A stretch of 64,000 nt of DNA from Bacteroidota bacterium (GTDB lineage Bacteria > Bacteroidota > Ignavibacteria > Ignavibacteriales > Melioribacteraceae), in assembly GCA_023397505.1 (NCBI GenBank), contig JAEWUC010000008.1:558001-622000 (forward strand), given 5' to 3'. Position 1 is the stretch's first letter, and each line of letters opens with the position of its first letter. Made by a program: the position numbers and the translations under genes. The notes below the pieces were generated by a model. The model was not told the origin of the DNA. It did no database searches and saw only the letters and a list, made by a program, of their open reading frames with translations. Below, piece after piece: positions 60,502-64,000 of this stretch.

Positions 60502-62067
60502 TCAGTTATCTACCGGTATTCTTATTTCAAACGCACTTCCTTTGCCAAGAAGGCTTTCTACAAAAATTTTCCATCCGTGTGCATCAATAATTTTTTTAAC
60601 ATAGCTTAAACCGATACCATTGCCGCGTACATTGTGTATGTTGCCCGTCGGCACGCGGTAAAATGTGTCGAATATTTTATCGAGATTTTCTTTAGCAATT
60701 CCAATTCCGTTATCAGTAATTCTAACGATAATATTATTGATTCTTTTTTCAATCTCAATTGATATTTCGGGCACACGTTCGTTGTATTTAATGGCATTGT
60801 CAATAATGTTCGCTAATAAATTTGTTAAGTGGAATTTGTCGGCATTAACAATAATACCGGAAGGAATTCCTTGCAATATTATTTTACCGTTCATTTTATT
60901 AAGCGATTCTTCAAACTTGTTTATGGAAGAATTGATCACATCATCCAGCGGAATTTTGTCTTTTGAAATATGATTAATCCCGTTGGCTTCGAGCGCGGCT
61001 GTGGTTAAAAGATTTTCAACCATCATTCTCAATCTTCCGTTTTCTTCTTGGATCATTTTTGAATATTTGTTCACCGAACCGGACGAATTCAATAATCCCG
61101 GCTCATTAAGCGCTTCGCACGCAATCGAAATTGTTGATATCGGCGTTTTAAATTCGTGAGTGATATTATTAATCAAATCATTTTTTATTTCAGTGATTTT
61201 TTTCTGGCGGATAAACATTTGCACTGTTTTATAAAATACACCCGATATTATCAGTATTAAAAAAATAGAAAGAACAAGCATACCGATCACTGAACTGAAA
61301 ATAAATGAATTTTTATTCGGGAAATAAACAATCAATTGATTAGGATTAAAAAATACGTCTCCCGGGAAAAGCAAAGTTTTAAACTGGGATTTTTTTATTA
61401 GCGCGGGATCTGCTCCTTCTTTAATTAAAGTCAAACTGTCAATGCTAAGCTTGTTGACGGCAAAAAAGTATTCTGTGTTTATTCCGGCATTCCCGAATTC
61501 ACGTGAAAGAAGAGAATCAATTTTCTTTACTGAAATTCTATCTTCAATACGCCTGCCGGTATTATGAGAAACAAGCTCCGTCACAACATTGTGTACAAGT
61601 TGATCGTGCTTAAAAATCATCGTGTCTGTGTTAATCTTCCATTCGAATTTTTGTTGTTGAGGATTAAATTTAGAAGTATGCTTTTCTACAACTTCAATTC
61701 TTTTTTTATCCAGCGAATCTTCAAGATAAGTTACATTATAACCGAATGCGCCTGATTTGGAAGAATCAAAACGCATAATTCTAAGCGGTTTTCTTTCTGA
61801 GAGTATTTTCTTTTTACCGCTGCTATCTTTTTCCACAAGAACTACAACATCTTTTTTGCCGCCGGTAATCCTGTTAACTACTGCATGTGCGGCTTCGTCT
61901 TTAGATAACAATTCTGAAGCATTAAGCAATGCTATGTTAACTGTTGTTTCAAAACGTTCTTCTTCTATCTTGATGATGCTTTTAAGCCAATAGATTTGAA
62001 GCGCTATTAAACCCGTAACGCTTAAAGCCATAACCGCAATAATGATTTTTATTTTACGTTCTTTCAT
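60502..62067 (-). CDS. Sensor histidine kinase
   Basis: The 521-residue protein has two transmembrane helices (about residues 7-27 and 255-280) around a ~225-residue periplasmic sensor region. The HisKA domain carries phospho-acceptor His304 in NNITHEFKTPISTIS. The HATPase domain has NIIDNAIKYN (N box), ITDNGIGIAKENLDKIFDTF (G1, F) and VRGNGIGLSYVKKII (G2). The large sensor region has no recognised ligand fold. It is co-transcribed with the regulator gene. Confidence 0.94.
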   Translation of the reverse strand: MKERKIKIIIAVMALSVTGLIALQIYWLKSIIKIEEERFETTVNIALLNASELLSKDEAAHAVVNRITGGKKDVVVLVEKDSSGKKKILSERKPLRIMRFDSSKSGAFGYNVTYLEDSLDKKRIEVVEKHTSKFNPQQQKFEWKINTDTMIFKHDQLVHNVVTELVSHNTGRRIEDRISVKKIDSLLSREFGNAGINTEYFFAVNKLSIDSLTLIKEGADPALIKKSQFKTLLFPGDVFFNPNQLIVYFPNKNSFIFSSVIGMLVLSIFLILIISGVFYKTVQMFIRQKKITEIKNDLINNITHEFKTPISTISIACEALNEPGLLNSSGSVNKYSKMIQEENGRLRMMVENLLTTAALEANGINHISKDKIPLDDVINSSINKFEESLNKMNGKIILQGIPSGIIVNADKFHLTNLLANIIDNAIKYNERVPEISIEIEKRINNIIVRITDNGIGIAKENLDKIFDTFYRVPTGNIHNVRGNGIGLSYVKKIIDAHGWKIFVESLLGKGSAFEIRIPVDN

Positions 62068-62104
62068 GTCTCAAAGTTAAGCTAAGCAAAAATAATTTTC
62101 CCGG

Positions 62105-62143
62105 TTTTAACATTTTTTAACATTTGTTAAGAATCAATTAACA
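62105..62143. promoter_or_regulatory. Phased TTAA(C/G) boxes, candidate response-regulator operator
   Basis: TTAAC starts at 62107, 62117 and 62138, and TTAAG at 62127, so the boxes are 10-11 bp apart. They lie between the divergent kinase gene and the 62198 gene. OmpR/PhoB-type regulators bind direct repeats with this helical phasing. The assignment is inference. Confidence 0.5.
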
Positions 62144-62197
62144 TTTTATGATTGTCCAAAGCGATAGTTTTAACAACCAAAACGGAGGAATGTTCGT

Positions 62198-63061
62198 ATG
62201 AAAAACCAAAACAACAAAAAATTATTTGTGATTGCCGCACTCGTGTTGTTCGGCCTTTTTAGTTTATCGCTTTTTGCTCAGGAAAAGAAGGATGAACTTG
62301 ATGCCAGATTGAAAGAAATTAAAGGCACTGTAGAAAAAATAATTATTAAAGTTGACGGAAAGGAAATTATATTCGAAGGAAAAGACGCTGAAAAAATCGG
62401 GGAATCGATAAAGGTTTCCGGTAAAATCCATAGAATGCGCTGGCTTTCGCACATCGATGAAGATTTCGATCTCGCTCATGGGAATGCAATGATGTACAAA
62501 TTCCATGGTGATGATTTTGATTGGAAGCACAAGGAAGGCGGTGATAAAAAAATCGAAATAAAAATAGAAGATGGAAAAAAGAAGGTAACGGTAACAACAA
62601 CAAAAGACGGTGAAGAAGAAACTAAAACATACGAAGGCGAAGAAGCTGAAAAATTTATTAAAGAACATGAAAAGAACGGCGATGTCTTTATTCTTCATTC
62701 GGACGAAGGAAATTTTGAATGGAGCGGTAAAGATGGTGAGCAAAAGAAGGTTGAAGTGAAAATTGAAGACGGCAAAAAGAAAGTTACAGTTACTACAATG
62801 AAAGACGGCAAGGAAGAAACAAAAACTTATGAAGGCGAAGAAGCCGACAAATTTCTTTCTGAAAATGAGCACGGTAAAAGTGCTAAAATAATTTCTCATG
62901 GTGAAGAAGGCGGCGACTTTATGTTTTTCAATAAAAGGATAAACCATAACTGTTGTTGTTGCTGCGGAAAAATGGATCATTCAATGAAAATGCCTAAACA
63001 TGTAAAAGAAATAATCATTGAGAAGAAAGAAAAGAAAACCGAAAAAGAAGAAGTCAAATAA
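62198..63061 (+). CDS. Secreted repeat protein with a Cys/His/Met-rich tail
   Basis: The 287-residue protein has a signal peptide ending near LFAQ. Residues ~120-230 hold two copies of a ~65-residue unit (each with IEDGKKKVTVTTxKDG and ETKTYEGEEA). An earlier related strand pair is at GTVEKIIIKVDGKEI. The tail has five consecutive cysteines followed by GKMDHSMKMPKH, a set of soft-metal ligands. No family with known function was recognised. Because it is divergent from the two-component system with TTAA boxes between them, it is a good candidate target of that regulator. A CGGAGG ribosome-binding site precedes the ATG. Confidence 0.75.
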   Translation: MKNQNNKKLFVIAALVLFGLFSLSLFAQEKKDELDARLKEIKGTVEKIIIKVDGKEIIFEGKDAEKIGESIKVSGKIHRMRWLSHIDEDFDLAHGNAMMYKFHGDDFDWKHKEGGDKKIEIKIEDGKKKVTVTTTKDGEEETKTYEGEEAEKFIKEHEKNGDVFILHSDEGNFEWSGKDGEQKKVEVKIEDGKKKVTVTTMKDGKEETKTYEGEEADKFLSENEHGKSAKIISHGEEGGDFMFFNKRINHNCCCCCGKMDHSMKMPKHVKEIIIEKKEKKTEKEEVK

Positions 63062-63073
63062 AATTAATTTTAT

Positions 63074-63098
63074 GCGGGCGGAAGTAATTTCCGCCCAA
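63074..63098 (+). terminator. Hairpin after the secreted repeat protein gene
   Basis: GGGCGGAA/TTTCCGCCC forms a tight stem about 15 bp past the stop at 63061. No T-run follows, so termination strength is uncertain. Confidence 0.6.
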
Positions 63099-63195
63099 TA
63101 CCAAATAGGGAATTGATGTCCGCGTAACTTTTTTGTTTCTAATTTTGCAGCAGTTTATTAACTTGCCTCCCGAACAACACATAGAAGAGAACAAA

Positions 63196-64000
63196 ATGAA
63201 ATTAAAACTTCCACCGTCGACTCAAAACTGGATTTCATTGATAGGCGCTACAATTGCGCTAATAGCTTTTTTTATGATTGTATTTCTATCTGTTGTATCA
63301 ATCATTTTTGAAAGCAATAATTCGTACCTCGGTATTGTTATATATATGGCGCTGCCAGCGGTTATTGTGCTCGGACTTTTGTTAATCCCTCTCGGTATGT
63401 ATTTAAAAATCAAAAAAGAAAAGAAGTTGAGCGAAGAAGAAAAGAAGGGCTGGCCGATTCTTAATCTAAATGAAGTGCGGCAGAGAAACGCATTCATGAT
63501 TTTTTTTGTTGGGACTTCAATTTTCTTATTGGCTTCGGCAATTGGAAGTTACGAAGCTTTTCATTTTACGGAATCAGTTGAGTTTTGCGGACAAATTTGT
63601 CACGAGGTGATGAAGCCGGAATTTGTTGCGTACCAAAACTCGCCGCATGCCCGTGTTGCGTGTGTTGCGTGCCATGTTGGAACGGGAGCCGGTTGGTATG
63701 TCCGCTCAAAGCTTTCAGGTTTGTATCAAGTTTATGCTGTTACTCTCGGAACAGTTCCTCGACCAATTGAAACGCCGATAGCAAATTTGCGCCCTGCCCG
63801 CGAAACTTGCGAGGAATGCCATTGGCCTCAAAAATTTTATTCTCGTAAACTTGTAATGCAAAAACATTATTTAAGCGATGAGAAAAATTCGGAATGGGAT
63901 ATTTCGTTAACTATGAAAATCGGTTCGTCGTTAAGCGCGCTCGGTTTGGAAGAAGGAATTCACTGGCATATTAATCCAGATATCAAAATTGAATATAAAT
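63196..64000 (+). CDS. NapC/NirT-type multiheme cytochrome c (5' part only)
   Basis: The frame from ATG 63196 runs past the right edge (268 codons visible). Two N-terminal membrane helices (WISLIGATIALIAFFMIVFL and MALPAVIVLGLLLIPLG) and a third (NAFMIFFVGTSIFLLASAIG) precede heme sites CGQICH, CVACH within CVACHVG and CEECH. The NapC/NirT pattern is visible in SPHARVACVACHVGTGAGWY. The protein would pass electrons from quinol to periplasmic reductases, in anaerobic respiration or a cytochrome-bc-like role. Additional hemes lie beyond the window. Confidence 0.9.
   Translation, partial: MKLKLPPSTQNWISLIGATIALIAFFMIVFLSVVSIIFESNNSYLGIVIYMALPAVIVLGLLLIPLGMYLKIKKEKKLSEEEKKGWPILNLNEVRQRNAFMIFFVGTSIFLLASAIGSYEAFHFTESVEFCGQICHEVMKPEFVAYQNSPHARVACVACHVGTGAGWYVRSKLSGLYQVYAVTLGTVPRPIETPIANLRPARETCEECHWPQKFYSRKLVMQKHYLSDEKNSEWDISLTMKIGSSLSALGLEEGIHWHINPDIKIEYK

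Noticed and set aside
62264..62980. A 238-codon minus-strand frame rich in Phe opposite the secreted repeat protein
   Set aside because: It is the mirror of the Lys/Glu-rich sequence; the plus strand has a signal peptide and a good ribosome-binding site.

Overview
The window is a stretch of AT-rich bacterial chromosome. Its gene content looks like the Bacteroidota/Chlorobiota-Ignavibacteria side of the tree: a large type II-C Cas9 with a 46-bp repeat, Lamin-tail/CARDB surface proteins ending in a FlgD-like domain, a lipoprotein peptidase M49, LolA-like and lipocalin-like envelope proteins, and a multiheme NapC/NirT-type cytochrome. The assignment is inferred from protein families; no rRNA or tRNA was seen.

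Layout. Positions 1-8242 (minus strand) carry an envelope-modification operon: two SGNH/GDSL proteins, a fatty-acyl-AMP ligase-like enzyme, an acyl carrier protein and an MBOAT O-acyltransferase, followed by a TPR/outer-membrane protein cut by the left edge. The ligase/ACP/MBOAT/SGNH set has the logic of a dlt operon but uses a FAAL-type ligase. Positions 8320-20709 are mostly minus-strand housekeeping and envelope genes: a coiled-coil protein, a DUF454 protein, rmlA, sucC, a LolA-like protein, an ABC-2 exporter, and an AmpG-like permease next to a BadF-type sugar kinase (probable cell-wall recycling). YceI and a small membrane protein lie on the plus strand.

Positions 20860-28277 hold a lipocalin-like lipoprotein, an SPFH protein and a 1872-residue protein. 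I read the latter as a degenerate aminotransferase domain, an intact fold-type I aminotransferase and a C-terminal region derived from PEP carboxylase. A decayed IS481-family element (28296-29391) separates it from the CRISPR-Cas locus.

Positions 29439-38340 are a complete type II-C CRISPR-Cas system: 31 repeats and 30 spacers, cas2, a DUF559 nuclease gene wedged between cas1 and cas2, cas1, cas9, and a divergent tracrRNA. Anti-repeat complementarity shows that crRNAs are read on the plus strand, opposite to the cas genes. Three repeats are enlarged from 46 to 103 bp by the same two GC-rich hairpin inserts, one spacer occurs twice, and two inverted copies of an interspersed repeat bracket DUF559-cas2.

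Positions 38900-49939 (mostly plus) encode a helical protein, a 2106-residue surface protein with eight Lamin-tail domains, a PAP2-like membrane protein, a B12-binding protein, an ArsC/Spx-like protein and a DPP III-like lipoprotein. Positions 49985-57803 (minus) encode rhodanese, FmdB, FAH-family, GATase-like, ClpX, TPR, FAD-oxidase and Trm112 proteins. The right end has a GNAT enzyme, a MOP-type membrane protein and a two-component system divergent from a repeat-containing, Cys/His/Met-rich secreted protein with phased TTAA boxes between them. A NapC/NirT cytochrome gene runs off the right edge.

The strongest candidates for new biology are the hairpin-enlarged CRISPR repeats, the aminotransferase/PEPC-like fusion, and the dlt-like acylation operon.
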